Shown: piece by piece, positions 8,350 through 16,870 of the stretch
Position numbering within the stretch: position 1 is the stretch's first letter
Layout: each line of letters opens with the position of its first letter
Assembly (NCBI RefSeq): GCF_029952445.1
Contig: NZ_JAQPPK010000005.1
Coordinates: forward strand, 1-64,000
DNA from: Paenarthrobacter nitroguajacolicus
GTDB taxonomy: Bacteria > Actinomycetota > Actinomycetes > Actinomycetales > Micrococcaceae
Direction of reading: 5' to 3'
Length of the DNA stretch: 64,000 nucleotides
The notes under the pieces: model-generated
The model's database searches: none
Told to the model about the DNA's origin: nothing
What the model saw: only the letters and a program-made list of their open reading frames with translations
Made by a program: the position numbers and the translations under genes

Positions 8350-9080
8350 ACCTTCTGCAAACGTGGTGGGATGCGGTTGTCCGCGGCTTCACCCAGAGCC
8401 ACACCACCGTTGTGCCCTTGCCGGTCCTGCTTGGCATCATTGCCTGTGCCGTGATCCTCAGCATCCCCCGGGCCACCTGGCGTTGGTTCGGCCTCTATGT
8501 CACATTCGTCCACGAGCTGGGCCACGCCTACGCGGCGTTGATGACCGGCAGGTTTGTCCACGGACTCAGGATCGGCCTTGACCACTCCGGACGCCTGGTC
8601 AGCAGCGGCAGGAGTGCCTTTGGCGCCGCCTGGTCCGGCTTCTGGGGGTATCCGGCCCCGGCTTTGGTGGGACTGTGCCTGATTGCCGCAGTCAGTGCAG
8701 GGCGGTCCGGGGCTGCCATGTCGGTGGGAGCACTGGTGCTGCTGGTGTCGCTGGTTTTCCTGCGGAACCTGACAGGGATATTGGTGGCAGTGGCCAGTGC
8801 GGTCATTGCGCAGCTCCTGGTTCTCTTCGCCACCCCGACTGTGGTCAACTACGCGGTGTTGGCCCTTGGGGTCGCACTGTCCGTGGGAGGAGTGCGCGAC
8901 CTCTTCAAACTTGCTGCCGTCCACACAAAGCGCCGTGAACGGCTGACGGCATCCGACGCCTTCATCCTGGGCCGTACCACCGGGGTCCCCGCGTTCGTTT
9001 GGCTCTCCGGATTTGCCATGGTTATTGCCGCCTGCGCGGCCGCGTCCGTCTGGTTGTTGTGGGGGATGCTCACCGTTTAG
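8346..9080 (+). CDS. M50-like membrane metalloprotease homologue
   Basis: A 244-residue membrane protein with about six hydrophobic segments. An HELGH zinc motif (residues 56-60) sits at the end of a transmembrane stretch, as in the M50B-like peptidase family. The canonical M50 site-2 proteases also need a distal Asp motif, and I do not see an obvious one, so catalytic activity is uncertain. Its GTG start overlaps the tetR-type stop by 4 bp (GTGA), so it is coupled to that regulator. That pairing is unusual, because TetR regulators and proteases rarely share an operon. The substrate is unknown. Confidence 0.8.
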   Translation: MNLLQTWWDAVVRGFTQSHTTVVPLPVLLGIIACAVILSIPRATWRWFGLYVTFVHELGHAYAALMTGRFVHGLRIGLDHSGRLVSSGRSAFGAAWSGFWGYPAPALVGLCLIAAVSAGRSGAAMSVGALVLLVSLVFLRNLTGILVAVASAVIAQLLVLFATPTVVNYAVLALGVALSVGGVRDLFKLAAVHTKRRERLTASDAFILGRTTGVPAFVWLSGFAMVIAACAAASVWLLWGMLTV

Positions 9081-9250
9081 CCCGGCGTCGGAAGGAGCCA
9101 GGGACCCACGACGGCGCCGGCCTGGGTTTGGTGGCTGCAGGCACTTGCCCTGTGGTCGCCTCAGGGTGTCCAATCCTCTTTAACATTCGGATTTTCGGGT
9201 TCGAACCCACGAGCGTTCGGACTCCCTCGCCGGAAGACCAGGAGGCGTCC

Positions 9251-11353
9251 ATGTCTGCAAAGGGCACGCGCGAAGAGGCAAAGGGGACGGGCTCCACTGC
9301 CAACGAAACCAGGCGCAGCGACAACAGTGCCGCCTTGACGGCCCTGGATCCCGGCAAGCTTCGAAATGTGGCGCTGGTGGGGCATTCAGGTTCGGGCAAG
9401 TCGATGCTGGTGGAAGCACTTCTCGCGGCAACGGGAGCCATCACGAGGATGGGCTCCATCAGCGAAGGCACCACAGTCAGTGACTCCGATCCCTCAGCCA
9501 TCCATCAACAACGCTCGGTCACGCTGTCGGTGGCACCAATCATGGTTGGTGATGTCAAGGTCAATCTGATCGACACTCCGGGCTACACCGACTTCACCGG
9601 CGAATTGCGAGCTGGTTTGAGGGCCGCAGACGCGGCCCTTTTTGTTGTCTCAGCCGTGGACGGTATTGACGGCGCCACCACCGCACTCTGGAACGAGTGC
9701 GCGAAGATCCGGCTGCCGCGGGCCGTAGTGGTCAGCAAACTTGACCATCCCCGCGCCGACTTCAGCGCCGCCGTCGAGCGTTGCCGGGAAGCCTTCGGAG
9801 AATCGGTCCTCCCGCTATACCTTCCCGCGCCTGGAAACGCCGGCCTCATTGCCGTGCTCGCTGGCGGCATGGAGGGTCAGGAGCCGGGCCCGGATGTGGA
9901 AGCGGCACGAGAGCCGCTGCTGGAAGGAATCATCGCCGAGAGCGAGGACGAAACCCTCATGGACCGGTATCTGGGCGGTGAAGAACTTCCACTGGCCGAT
10001 CTCGTGAAGGACCTGGAAACCGCTGTGGCGCGCGGCAGTTTCTTTCCCGTGATGCCCGCCTCGGCCGAAACCGGACTGGGCCTGCCGGAACTCATGGCCC
10101 TTCTGACTGACGCCCTTCCTTCGCCCCTGGAAGGGACACTGCCTGCAGCCATGACCCTGGAGGGTTCCTCGCTGAAACCCCTCGAATGCGATCCGAACGG
10201 CCGCCTTGCCGGCGAAATCGTACGGACCACAGTGGATCCTTTCCTCGGCCGGGTGTGCTTGGTCCGGGTATTCTCAGGGACCCTGCGTGAAGATTCATCG
10301 ATCCATATCGGCGGCAGGGGACTGGCTGACAGGGGCCACGAGGATCACGACGCCGACGAACGCGTCACCCACCTCTATTCGCCGGTGGGGTCCAGCCTCA
10401 AAGCCGTGCCGCAGTGCATCGCCGGTGACATCTGCGCCATCAGCAAACTGGCCAGCGCCGAGACCGGCGATACGGTGTCAGACCGCGGGTCCCCGCTCCT
10501 GATCGAAACCTGGAACATGCCGGAACCCTTGATGCCGATCGCCATCGAGGGCGCCTCACGCAGCGACGAGGATGCGTTGGCCAAGAGCATTGGAAAGGTG
10601 GCGGCAGCTGACCCGACGCTCAGGCTGGAGCGCAATCCGGATACCCATCAGCTGATCCTGTGGTGCATGGGAGAGGCGCATGCCGAGGTGATCATGGACC
10701 GCCTGCGAAACCAAGGGGTTAAGTTGCAGACGGTGGACATCATCACGCCCCTGCGGGAGACGTTTGCCAGTAAGGCCACCGGTCACGGGCGCCATGTCAA
10801 GCAATCGGGTGGCCATGGCCAGTTCGCCATTTGCGACATTGAGGTGGAGCCGCTGGGTCGCGGGGAAGGGTTCGCGTTCACGGACAAGATCGTCGGGGGC
10901 GCCATTCCGGCAACGTTTGTCACGTCCGTCGAAAAGGGAGTGCGTGCGCAAATGCTCAAAGGAGTTTCGGACGGATTCCCGGTGGTGGACATCAAAGTCA
11001 CCTTGGTCGGTGGCAAGACCCACAGTGTTGACTCTTCGGATGCCGCTTTCCAGGCAGCCGGTGCCTTGGCACTGCGGGAGGCTGCGGCCGCTGCGAAAAT
11101 CCAACTCCTTGAACCAGTGTCCTCTGTGGTGATCAGCGTCCCCGACGAGTACGTTGGGGCCGTCATGAGCGATCTGTCGGCACGGAGGGGGCGGGTGAAT
11201 GGAACCGACGCCGCCGAAGGCGAAGGGACAGAGATCCTTGCGGAAGTGCCGGACCAGGAACTGGTTCGGTATGCCCTCGAACTGCGTGCCTTGACAGCGG
11301 GCACAGGACATTTCCGGAGATCGTTCCTTCGCCACGAGCCACTGCTGAAATAG
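9251..11353 (+). CDS. Elongation factor G-like GTPase (EF-G2 type)
   Basis: A 700-residue translational GTPase paralogue of EF-G. The P-loop GHSGSGKS is at residues 44-51, and DTPGYTDF is the G3 motif. The G4 motif is SKLD rather than the canonical NKxD, and the usual RGITI switch sequence is replaced by RSVTL. These changes fit the EF-G2 group and suggest it is not the housekeeping translocase. Domains III-V, including the EF-G C-terminal fold, are present. AGGAGG lies 6 nt before ATG 9251; a longer open frame from 8999 overlaps the upstream gene and is rejected. The function of actinobacterial EF-G2 is not settled. Confidence 0.9.
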   Translation: MSAKGTREEAKGTGSTANETRRSDNSAALTALDPGKLRNVALVGHSGSGKSMLVEALLAATGAITRMGSISEGTTVSDSDPSAIHQQRSVTLSVAPIMVGDVKVNLIDTPGYTDFTGELRAGLRAADAALFVVSAVDGIDGATTALWNECAKIRLPRAVVVSKLDHPRADFSAAVERCREAFGESVLPLYLPAPGNAGLIAVLAGGMEGQEPGPDVEAAREPLLEGIIAESEDETLMDRYLGGEELPLADLVKDLETAVARGSFFPVMPASAETGLGLPELMALLTDALPSPLEGTLPAAMTLEGSSLKPLECDPNGRLAGEIVRTTVDPFLGRVCLVRVFSGTLREDSSIHIGGRGLADRGHEDHDADERVTHLYSPVGSSLKAVPQCIAGDICAISKLASAETGDTVSDRGSPLLIETWNMPEPLMPIAIEGASRSDEDALAKSIGKVAAADPTLRLERNPDTHQLILWCMGEAHAEVIMDRLRNQGVKLQTVDIITPLRETFASKATGHGRHVKQSGGHGQFAICDIEVEPLGRGEGFAFTDKIVGGAIPATFVTSVEKGVRAQMLKGVSDGFPVVDIKVTLVGGKTHSVDSSDAAFQAAGALALREAAAAAKIQLLEPVSSVVISVPDEYVGAVMSDLSARRGRVNGTDAAEGEGTEILAEVPDQELVRYALELRALTAGTGHFRRSFLRHEPLLK

Positions 11354-11355
11354 GA

Positions 11356-12021
11356 TCAGGCGCCGGCCCGAAGGAACTCAGCAACTGCAGGCGCCAGGGA
11401 TGCCCCCACCTCCGCCGCGCTCCGTTTCATGCCCTTGACGGCAAACGAATGGTCGCCGCCCTCGCACCATTGGAGTTTCGCCGTCGGCCCGATCCGACCC
11501 ACCACTGCCTCCAGGATTTCAGGGGTGGCAAAGGTATCCCTCGTGCCCTGCAGGAACAGCATCGGTACGGTAACCCCATAAAGGTGTTCGTCCCGGAGTT
11601 TCTCCGGCTTGCCCGGGGCATGCAGCGGATAGCCAAGGTAGACCAGTCCCTGTGCAGGCATGCCTTCGGCCACGGCCATGGATGCCATGCGGCCGCCGAA
11701 TGATTTGCCTCCAGCCCACAACGGTCCGCCGTCCGTAAGTTCCGCCGCTGCCTCCATCACAGCCCGCCAGGTGGCGATTGCCAGGGGCGGACGGTCCGGG
11801 AAGCGACGCCCGGCTTCACGGTAGGGGAAGTTGAAGCGAAGGGTCGCGACGCCCTCTTCAGCCAGGGCCGCTGCGAATCCCTGCAGAAAGGGGTGTTCCA
11901 TTCCTGCCCCTGCGCCGTGTGCCAGTACCAGGGTGGCAACGGGGTGCTCCGGACAGAGATACAACGCCGATACCTTCGTATCGGAGACAGGGACGCTCAG
12001 GGACTTCTCAGCTGTGGGCAT
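11356..12021 (-). CDS. Alpha/beta hydrolase, KANL3/Tex30 (dienelactone-like) type
   Basis: A 221-residue alpha/beta hydrolase. HGAGAGMEH (from residue 35) forms the oxyanion region, GKSFGGR with Ser107 is the nucleophile elbow, and GGDHSF near the C-terminus holds the catalytic His. This pattern marks the KANL3/Tex30 group of small hydrolases with no assigned substrate. The likely start is ATG 12021, because the upstream extension to 12072 lacks support. It ends two bases after the EF-G2-type gene, so the two genes are tail to tail with almost no intergenic space. Confidence 0.85.
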   Translation of the reverse strand: MPTAEKSLSVPVSDTKVSALYLCPEHPVATLVLAHGAGAGMEHPFLQGFAAALAEEGVATLRFNFPYREAGRRFPDRPPLAIATWRAVMEAAAELTDGGPLWAGGKSFGGRMASMAVAEGMPAQGLVYLGYPLHAPGKPEKLRDEHLYGVTVPMLFLQGTRDTFATPEILEAVVGRIGPTAKLQWCEGGDHSFAVKGMKRSAAEVGASLAPAVAEFLRAGA

Positions 12022-12119
12022 GTACCCATCATTACCCACCCGGGCCCTGGGAAAGGAGCCATTGTGAAACACCCCGGCGAATTACGCCCCGGGTGCTGAC
12101 GCGATACGCCATTCCGGGG

Positions 12120-12125
12120 TAGCTT
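12120..12125 (+). promoter_or_regulatory. -10 box of leaderless ligD-polymerase transcript
   Basis: TAGCTT ends 6 nt before ATG 12132, the spacing at which transcription would start on the A of the start codon. This supports ATG 12132 over the upstream in-frame GTG at 12126. Confidence 0.55.
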
Positions 12126-12131
12126 GTGCCC

Positions 12132-13157
12132 ATGGCGAATGAAGCAACCACTGTTACCGTTCCCGGTCCAAACGGCCCACGCGAGGTCAGGATTTCAAGC
12201 CCCAGCCGTGTCATGTGGCCGGAGGCGGGGCTGACCAAGCTCGATCTCGCCAACTACCTCATCGATGTAGGCGAGGCTTTTGTCACCGCCAACGGAAACC
12301 GGCCCATTAGCCTCCAAAGGTACTCGGGAAGCATCGACGGAGACATGTTCTTTTCAAAGAACCCACCCAAGGGTGCCCCGGACTACGTCCACGCAGTCAC
12401 TGTGACCTATCCCAGCGCGCGGGCTCATCCACAGCTGGTCATCGACGAACCCGCAGCCGCAGTGTGGGCCGCGCAGATGAATACGGTGGTGTTCCACCCC
12501 TGGGCCTCCCGGGCCAACGATCCCGACAATCCGGACCAGCTGAGAATCGATCTGGATCCCCAGCCAGGAACCGATTTCGATGACGCCATTCCTGCTGCCC
12601 TGGAACTTCGTACCGTCCTGGAAGAGGCAGGACTGGCCGCGTTCATCAAGACATCGGGCAACCGGGGGCTGCACGTGTACGCCCCCATCCATCCCAAGCA
12701 CGAATTCCTCGAGGTCCGCCACGCCGTGATCGCGGCCGGACGCGAACTTGAGCGCCGGATGCCGGACAAAGTCACCACGGCCTGGTGGAAGGAGGAGCGC
12801 GGAACCAGGATCTTCGTGGATTTCAACCAGGCCAACCGGGACCGCACCATCGCCGGAGCCTACAGCCCGCGGGCTGTACCCACGGCGCAGGTTTCCTGCC
12901 CCTTGGCCTGGGAGGAGTTGGAGAACGCCGACCCCGCAAAGTACACCATCACTACCGTCCCTGACCGGCTGAAGAAGGTGGGGGATCCGTGGGCAACCAT
13001 GCACGAGAATCCAGGCGACATCGATGTGCTGCTCAAGTGGTGGGAACGGGACGTCAAGAACGGCCAGGGTGAAATGCCGTTCCCGCCCGAATTTCCCAAG
13101 ATGCCCGGCGAGCCCATGCGCGTTCAGCCGAGCCGGGCCCGCAAACAGGAAGAGTAG
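12132..13157 (+). CDS. LigD-type DNA polymerase/primase domain, stand-alone
   Basis: A 341-residue protein covering only the polymerase domain of LigD-type nonhomologous end-joining enzymes, an archaeo-eukaryotic primase fold that adds ribo- or deoxyribonucleotides at ends and gaps. The metal-binding DLD motif is at Asp140 and Asp142 (LRIDLDPQ). KTSGNRGLHVYAPI is the second conserved block, with its catalytic His, and RIFVDFNQ supplies the third acidic residue. No ligase or nuclease domain is fused, and no ku gene is in the window. Actinobacteria often carry such separate polymerase paralogues, and gap-filling in repair is the likely role. Confidence 0.92.
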   Translation: MANEATTVTVPGPNGPREVRISSPSRVMWPEAGLTKLDLANYLIDVGEAFVTANGNRPISLQRYSGSIDGDMFFSKNPPKGAPDYVHAVTVTYPSARAHPQLVIDEPAAAVWAAQMNTVVFHPWASRANDPDNPDQLRIDLDPQPGTDFDDAIPAALELRTVLEEAGLAAFIKTSGNRGLHVYAPIHPKHEFLEVRHAVIAAGRELERRMPDKVTTAWWKEERGTRIFVDFNQANRDRTIAGAYSPRAVPTAQVSCPLAWEELENADPAKYTITTVPDRLKKVGDPWATMHENPGDIDVLLKWWERDVKNGQGEMPFPPEFPKMPGEPMRVQPSRARKQEE

Positions 13158-13190
13158 GCCTCGCTGTCCCGGCGGCTCGTGGTGGGGTTC

Positions 13191-13811
13191 CTACTCGAAA
13201 CGTGAAGGATCGCCCGTCCCGCGCCGTACCACCTCGGCCACACCGCTGGAGAAATCGATCACGGTGGTGGGTTCGGAGCCTGTGTCCCCGGCATCGATCA
13301 CGCCGTCCACCTGGTTGTCCAATCGTTCCTTGATTTCCCAGCCCTGGGTCAGTGGTTCTTCCTCATCCGGGAGCAGGAGGGTGCTGGAGAGCAGGGGCTC
13401 TCCCAGTTCCGCCAGAAGCGCCTGGACTACCTTGTGGTCCGGGATGCGGACACCCACCGTCTTCTTTTTCGGGTGCAACAGCCGCTTGGGAACCTCCCGG
13501 GTAGCCGGAAGGATAAAGGTATAGCTGCCAGGCGTGACAGCTTTGATGCTCCTGAAGATGTCGTTGTCCAACATGACGAACTGCCCCATCTGGGCAAAGT
13601 CCTTGCAGACAAGGGTGAAATGGTGTTTGTCGTCCAGGTGCCGGATAGTCCGGATCCGGTCCAGCGCTTCCCGGTTGCCCACTTGGGCGCCCAAGGCGTA
13701 GCAGGAGTCGGTGGGGTAGGCGATCAACCCGCCCTCGCGGAGCATATTGACCACTTGGCCAATGGCGCGGGGTTGGGGGTCTTCCGGATGAACGTCAAAG
13801 AATCTGGCCAT
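13191..13811 (-). CDS. YciO/Sua5/YrdC-domain protein
   Basis: A 206-residue single YrdC-fold protein beginning MARFFDVHPEDPQPRAI, with YPTDSCYALG and RIRTIRHLDDKHHFTLVCKD as the nucleotide-binding core. The fold makes threonylcarbamoyl-AMP for tRNA t6A in TsaC/Sua5. This sequence resembles E. coli YciO more closely, whose physiological role is less clear, so I do not call it the essential t6A enzyme. There is no Sua5 C-terminal domain. A TAGGCT box ends 6 nt before the ATG, so it can be transcribed separately from the ABC operon that ends 20 bp upstream. Confidence 0.88.
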   Translation of the reverse strand: MARFFDVHPEDPQPRAIGQVVNMLREGGLIAYPTDSCYALGAQVGNREALDRIRTIRHLDDKHHFTLVCKDFAQMGQFVMLDNDIFRSIKAVTPGSYTFILPATREVPKRLLHPKKKTVGVRIPDHKVVQALLAELGEPLLSSTLLLPDEEEPLTQGWEIKERLDNQVDGVIDAGDTGSEPTTVIDFSSGVAEVVRRGTGDPSRFE

Positions 13812-13817
13812 GGGAAG

Positions 13818-13823
13818 AGCCTA
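13818..13823 (-). promoter_or_regulatory. -10 box of leaderless yciO-type transcript
   Basis: On the minus strand TAGGCT is followed by CTTCCC and then ATG at 13811. No ribosome-binding site is present, which fits a leaderless mRNA. Confidence 0.6.
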
Positions 13824-13831
13824 CGACAAAG

Positions 13832-14698
13832 CTAGGACAAGACGTCCTTGTTGGAGAATTTCGCGTAGGCCAATGCGCCGCACACCGCTATGTACCCGGC
13901 CTGCAGCAGTGCGTTGTCACCGAACGCCGTCCACCCGATCGGTTGCCGCAGCAGATCAGCAAATCCCAACCAGTGGTGGCTGAACAGCCAAGGGTGCAGC
14001 CAGTCCAGTTGCGGAAGGTTGTCCAGCACCTGTGAGACAACGGAGAGGACAATGGTGGCGGCCATGGCGCCCACCGGCACGTCGGTGAAGGTTGAGATCA
14101 AGAGCCCGATGGCACCCAACCCCATCAGCGAAACCGTGATGTAGGCCGCGATCAGAAGCGACCTCAAAACCGATTCGCCCACACTGATGGTGTCTCCGGA
14201 GAGCAGCGTCACCGGTCCCACAGGAAAAAGCACGACGCCGGCCAGGGCACCTGACGCTGCCACTGTTGCCGTAGCAGCAATACAGAAAGCCAAGATCCCG
14301 GCATACTTCACCACCAGCAGCCGAACCCGACCTGCAGGTGCCAGCAGGAGGTACCTCAACGTGCCAAGGTTCGCTTCCCCTGCGATCGTGTCTCCCGCGA
14401 CCACCCCTATGGTGAGCGGAAGGAACAACGGCACGCACACCACCAGCGCCGTGACCGCCACGAACAGGCCGTTCTGGGTGATCCTGTCCAGAAACAGCGG
14501 TCCACGGCCGGGGGCTGTGGGCCGGGACGAGAGCTTCACGGCAACTGCAATCAGGACGGGCACGGCGGCCAAGGCGATAAGCATCGCCCACGTGCGTAGC
14601 CTTCGAAACAAGACGGACAGTTCCGAGGCGAGGAGCGCCCATCCTGCCCGCGGGCGGGCAGTGGCGGCTACAGACGGGCCAACGGTTTCAGCCGGCAA
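13832..14698 (-). CDS. ABC-2-type transporter permease
   Basis: A 288-residue membrane protein with about six transmembrane segments in ABC-2 permease order. A cytoplasmic N-terminal helix precedes the first membrane span (TWAMLIALAAVPVLIAVAV), and the EANLGTLRYLLLAPAGR coupling segment follows the second span. It should form the membrane channel for the ATPase encoded just upstream. The start is probably TTG at 14698, overlapping the ATPase gene by 11 bp, with GGAGAGGGG 7 nt before it. No ATG or GTG fits nearby. Cargo cannot be inferred directly; the LolA-like first gene suggests lipid or lipoprotein handling. Confidence 0.87.
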   Translation of the reverse strand: MPAETVGPSVAATARPRAGWALLASELSVLFRRLRTWAMLIALAAVPVLIAVAVKLSSRPTAPGRGPLFLDRITQNGLFVAVTALVVCVPLFLPLTIGVVAGDTIAGEANLGTLRYLLLAPAGRVRLLVVKYAGILAFCIAATATVAASGALAGVVLFPVGPVTLLSGDTISVGESVLRSLLIAAYITVSLMGLGAIGLLISTFTDVPVGAMAATIVLSVVSQVLDNLPQLDWLHPWLFSHHWLGFADLLRQPIGWTAFGDNALLQAGYIAVCGALAYAKFSNKDVLS

Positions 14699-15674
14699 CG
14701 TCGAACCCCTCTCCGGTCAAGGACACGAAGCGCTCTTCCAGGCTTGCGTTTTCTACGGTGAAGCCCCGCACGCGGACGCCTTCTGCCACAAGGGCAGCGA
14801 CAATTGCCTCCGGGGCCACGCCGTTGAGACCGGCGCCTGCCAGGGTGCCCGCTTCACGCTGCGCCACCCCTGTTTCCGGGACCAGCCCCAGGCGCGACAG
14901 AACGCCGACGGCCTTGCCGACGTCGGGCGTTTGAATGATCACACGTGACTCTCCGCCCGAACGCAGCTCGTCCAATGGCCCCTGGGCCACCAGCCGGCCG
15001 GCGCTCATAATGCCTGCGTGCGTACACATCTGCTCAACTTCGGCCAGGAGGTGGCTGGAGACGAAGACGGTCGTCCCGCCCGCGGCGAGCGATCGAACCA
15101 GGCTCCGGACTTCGCGCGTGCCTTGTGGGTCCAGTCCGTTGGTCGGTTCGTCCAGGACCAGCAATTCACGTGGTCGCAGCATCGCGTTAGCCAGGCCGAG
15201 GCGCTGCTTCATGCCCAGTGAGTAGGCGCGGACCTTCTTTCCTGCAGCATGGCCCAGTCCCACCCTTTCCAAGGCATCGTGGACCCTTTGCCGCCTGGTT
15301 GAGGACGCTGCATGCCGGTCCGCCGAGTCCAAGCGCATGAGGTTTCCCGCGCCGCTGAGGAAGGGGTAGAAGCCCGGACCCTCCACCAGCGCGCCGACAT
15401 CCGGCAAAACAGAGGCCAACGACTGTGGCATCTTCCTGCCCAGGACGTTGATGTCACCGCCGTTGGCTGTGGCGAGGCCCAGAAGCAGCCGGATGGTGGT
15501 GGTCTTACCGGAGCCGTTCGGCCCGAGGAAGCCAAAGACCGATCCCCGCGGCACTGCCAGATCGATGCCGTCGACGGCCGCCCGATGCCCGAAGCGCTTC
15601 ACCAGGCCACGGGTTTCGATGGCAAGGCCGTACCGGGGACCCGGGTGGGTTTCCTGGTGGGCGGGTTCTGTCAC
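14688..15674 (-). CDS. ABC transporter ATP-binding protein
   Basis: A 328-residue ATPase with Walker A GPNGSGKTT (51-59), the signature variant YSLGMKQRLGLA, Walker B LLVLDEP and a switch His in VFVSSHLLAEVE. The C-terminal extension of about 100 residues is typical of ABC-2/drug-export ATPases of the CcmA/NatA group. GTG at 15674 follows the LolA-like stop by 9 bp with GGAG in the gap, and the gene end overlaps the permease. It energises transport by the permease next to it. Confidence 0.93.
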   Translation of the reverse strand: MTEPAHQETHPGPRYGLAIETRGLVKRFGHRAAVDGIDLAVPRGSVFGFLGPNGSGKTTTIRLLLGLATANGGDINVLGRKMPQSLASVLPDVGALVEGPGFYPFLSGAGNLMRLDSADRHAASSTRRQRVHDALERVGLGHAAGKKVRAYSLGMKQRLGLANAMLRPRELLVLDEPTNGLDPQGTREVRSLVRSLAAGGTTVFVSSHLLAEVEQMCTHAGIMSAGRLVAQGPLDELRSGGESRVIIQTPDVGKAVGVLSRLGLVPETGVAQREAGTLAGAGLNGVAPEAIVAALVAEGVRVRGFTVENASLEERFVSLTGEGFDVAG

Positions 15675-15683
15675 GTGGCTCCG

Positions 15684-16796
15684 TCACTGGGCCGGGGAGA
15701 TGGGCTGCAGGGCCGCTGACTGGAGCCGGTCCAAAGGCACCATGCCCGCGTAGACGCGGCCGTCGTCGAGTATCAGCACGCTGAGCAAAGACGTCGTCAA
15801 TGCGTGGCCGCCGGTAACGGGTTGAAGTGCCTGCGACAATTGCGGGTTGGAGGTGAGCCCTGCCGGGGCAGCCCCTGCCGGAAGCGCTATCACGGCGTCC
15901 CAGCGTTTGCCTGTGACCGACGCCCCGTGGTCGGTTTTGGCCGCGTGGACACCAGGGGCAGGCAGTTCCTTGGTAGCAACCGGCATTGCGGGAATGGCCT
16001 GCTCTGTGACCGTTGAACCTGCTGGCGGCGTGAATTCAAACAGCGAAGCGTCCGGCGTGGACAAGTCCAGCTGCGTGTAAGCCAGGGTGTAGGCAGGCTC
16101 AGCCTGTCCCTTGGCCCTGACTTCGACGCCCAGCGGGAAGCCGGTTTCGGAATCGACGTCGATCACAACCGATTCCACCAAGGTATCGGCGCTGCGGGGG
16201 TTCAGGAGAAGGCGGTAGGCGCTGCGGCCGGCCACGGTGGCTGAATCAGCCACACTCACCTCGGTGCTGGCGTCAATAGCTGCGAGGAAACGGGAGGCCA
16301 TTGCCTCGGGAGTGGGCATGTCCGGGCGGGGGAGAGTGGACGGCCGGGACTCGTTGGGGCCTGCTGCGGACGGCGACGGGACGCTCAGGTGGGTAGCGCT
16401 GTTGTCTGCAGAGTTATAGAACCACGCGTCCCCGCCGTTGAGCACGAGGTCACGCTCCGCCATCGGGTCCAGGATCTGCACGCGCGCCTTGGACGGGCCA
16501 TCGACGTATACGCGGGCGGTGTGTGAGCCTGTCAGGAATTCCAAGGCGGACACAGGGCCGGGGGCGACGCCCGGGCCGGTCGTGGGAATTTGTGGAAGTC
16601 CGAGCTCTGCGTTTTGTTCCACGGTCCCGGACAGTTCGCGAACCTGCGTGCTGGCTATCATCGCAAGGATTTCGTCAGCGGTCTTGGGCGGGAGGGAGCC
16701 GGAGGCGCCCGCTTGTACGGCACCAAACAGCACGGCCATGCCCATGGCAAGGCTTATCAGGAGAGCTGGCAGCCACCGTTGCCTGGCCCGGGTCAT
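15684..16796 (-). CDS. Secreted LolA-like (lipoprotein-carrier-fold) protein
   Basis: A 370-residue exported protein. Residues 1 to about 31 form a signal peptide: Arg-rich start, hydrophobic LPALLISLAMGMAVLFGAV, then a small-residue cleavage region. The mature part has LolA/RseB-like features, for example 'ILAMIASTQVRELSGTVEQ', a DAWFYNSADN block and a late FEFTPPAGS segment close to the LolA pattern. LolA carries lipoproteins across the periplasm in diderms; monoderm homologues have unknown roles. It is the first gene of an ABC operon. I use ATG 16796, because an 8-codon leader ends 2 nt before it; GTG 16814 is possible. Confidence 0.8.
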   Translation of the reverse strand: MTRARQRWLPALLISLAMGMAVLFGAVQAGASGSLPPKTADEILAMIASTQVRELSGTVEQNAELGLPQIPTTGPGVAPGPVSALEFLTGSHTARVYVDGPSKARVQILDPMAERDLVLNGGDAWFYNSADNSATHLSVPSPSAAGPNESRPSTLPRPDMPTPEAMASRFLAAIDASTEVSVADSATVAGRSAYRLLLNPRSADTLVESVVIDVDSETGFPLGVEVRAKGQAEPAYTLAYTQLDLSTPDASLFEFTPPAGSTVTEQAIPAMPVATKELPAPGVHAAKTDHGASVTGKRWDAVIALPAGAAPAGLTSNPQLSQALQPVTGGHALTTSLLSVLILDDGRVYAGMVPLDRLQSAALQPISPAQ

Positions 16797-16798
16797 TT

Positions 16799-16825
16799 TT
16801 ACCGGCCGCCGCACATCAAAGGCAT
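16799..16825 (-). CDS. Possible 8-codon leader peptide before LolA-like gene
   Basis: ATG CCT TTG ATG TGC GGC GGC CGG TAA reads from 16825 to 16799 and would encode MPLMCGGR. Its ATG lies exactly 6 nt after a TAGTCT -10 box, so ribosomes would load here first on a leaderless mRNA. The TAA ends 2 nt before the LolA-like ATG, which itself has no ribosome-binding site. Coupled reinitiation would explain how that gene is translated. This is inference from layout only. Confidence 0.35.
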   Translation of the reverse strand: MPLMCGGR

Positions 16826-16831
16826 GAATCC

Positions 16832-16837
16832 AGACTA
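16832..16837 (-). promoter_or_regulatory. -10 box of LolA-like ABC operon
   Basis: TAGTCT on the minus strand, 6 nt ahead of the leader ATG at 16825. It is the only convincing -10 hexamer in the 74-bp gap between the operon and the upstream kinase-like gene. Confidence 0.55.
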
Positions 16838-16870
16838 CTCCCGTTGCCTGCGGGGATCACCCGCAGCGCA

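Noticed and set aside
9197..9208. GGGTTCGAACCC resembling a tRNA T-arm
   Set aside because: No acceptor stem, anticodon arm or CCA context can be folded around it; just a 12-bp palindrome in the EF-G2 gene leader.
9202..9221. Possible second SOS box, TCGAAC and GTTCGG, before the EF-G2-type gene
   Set aside because: The arms are 8 bp apart instead of 4 and the right arm has a mismatch.
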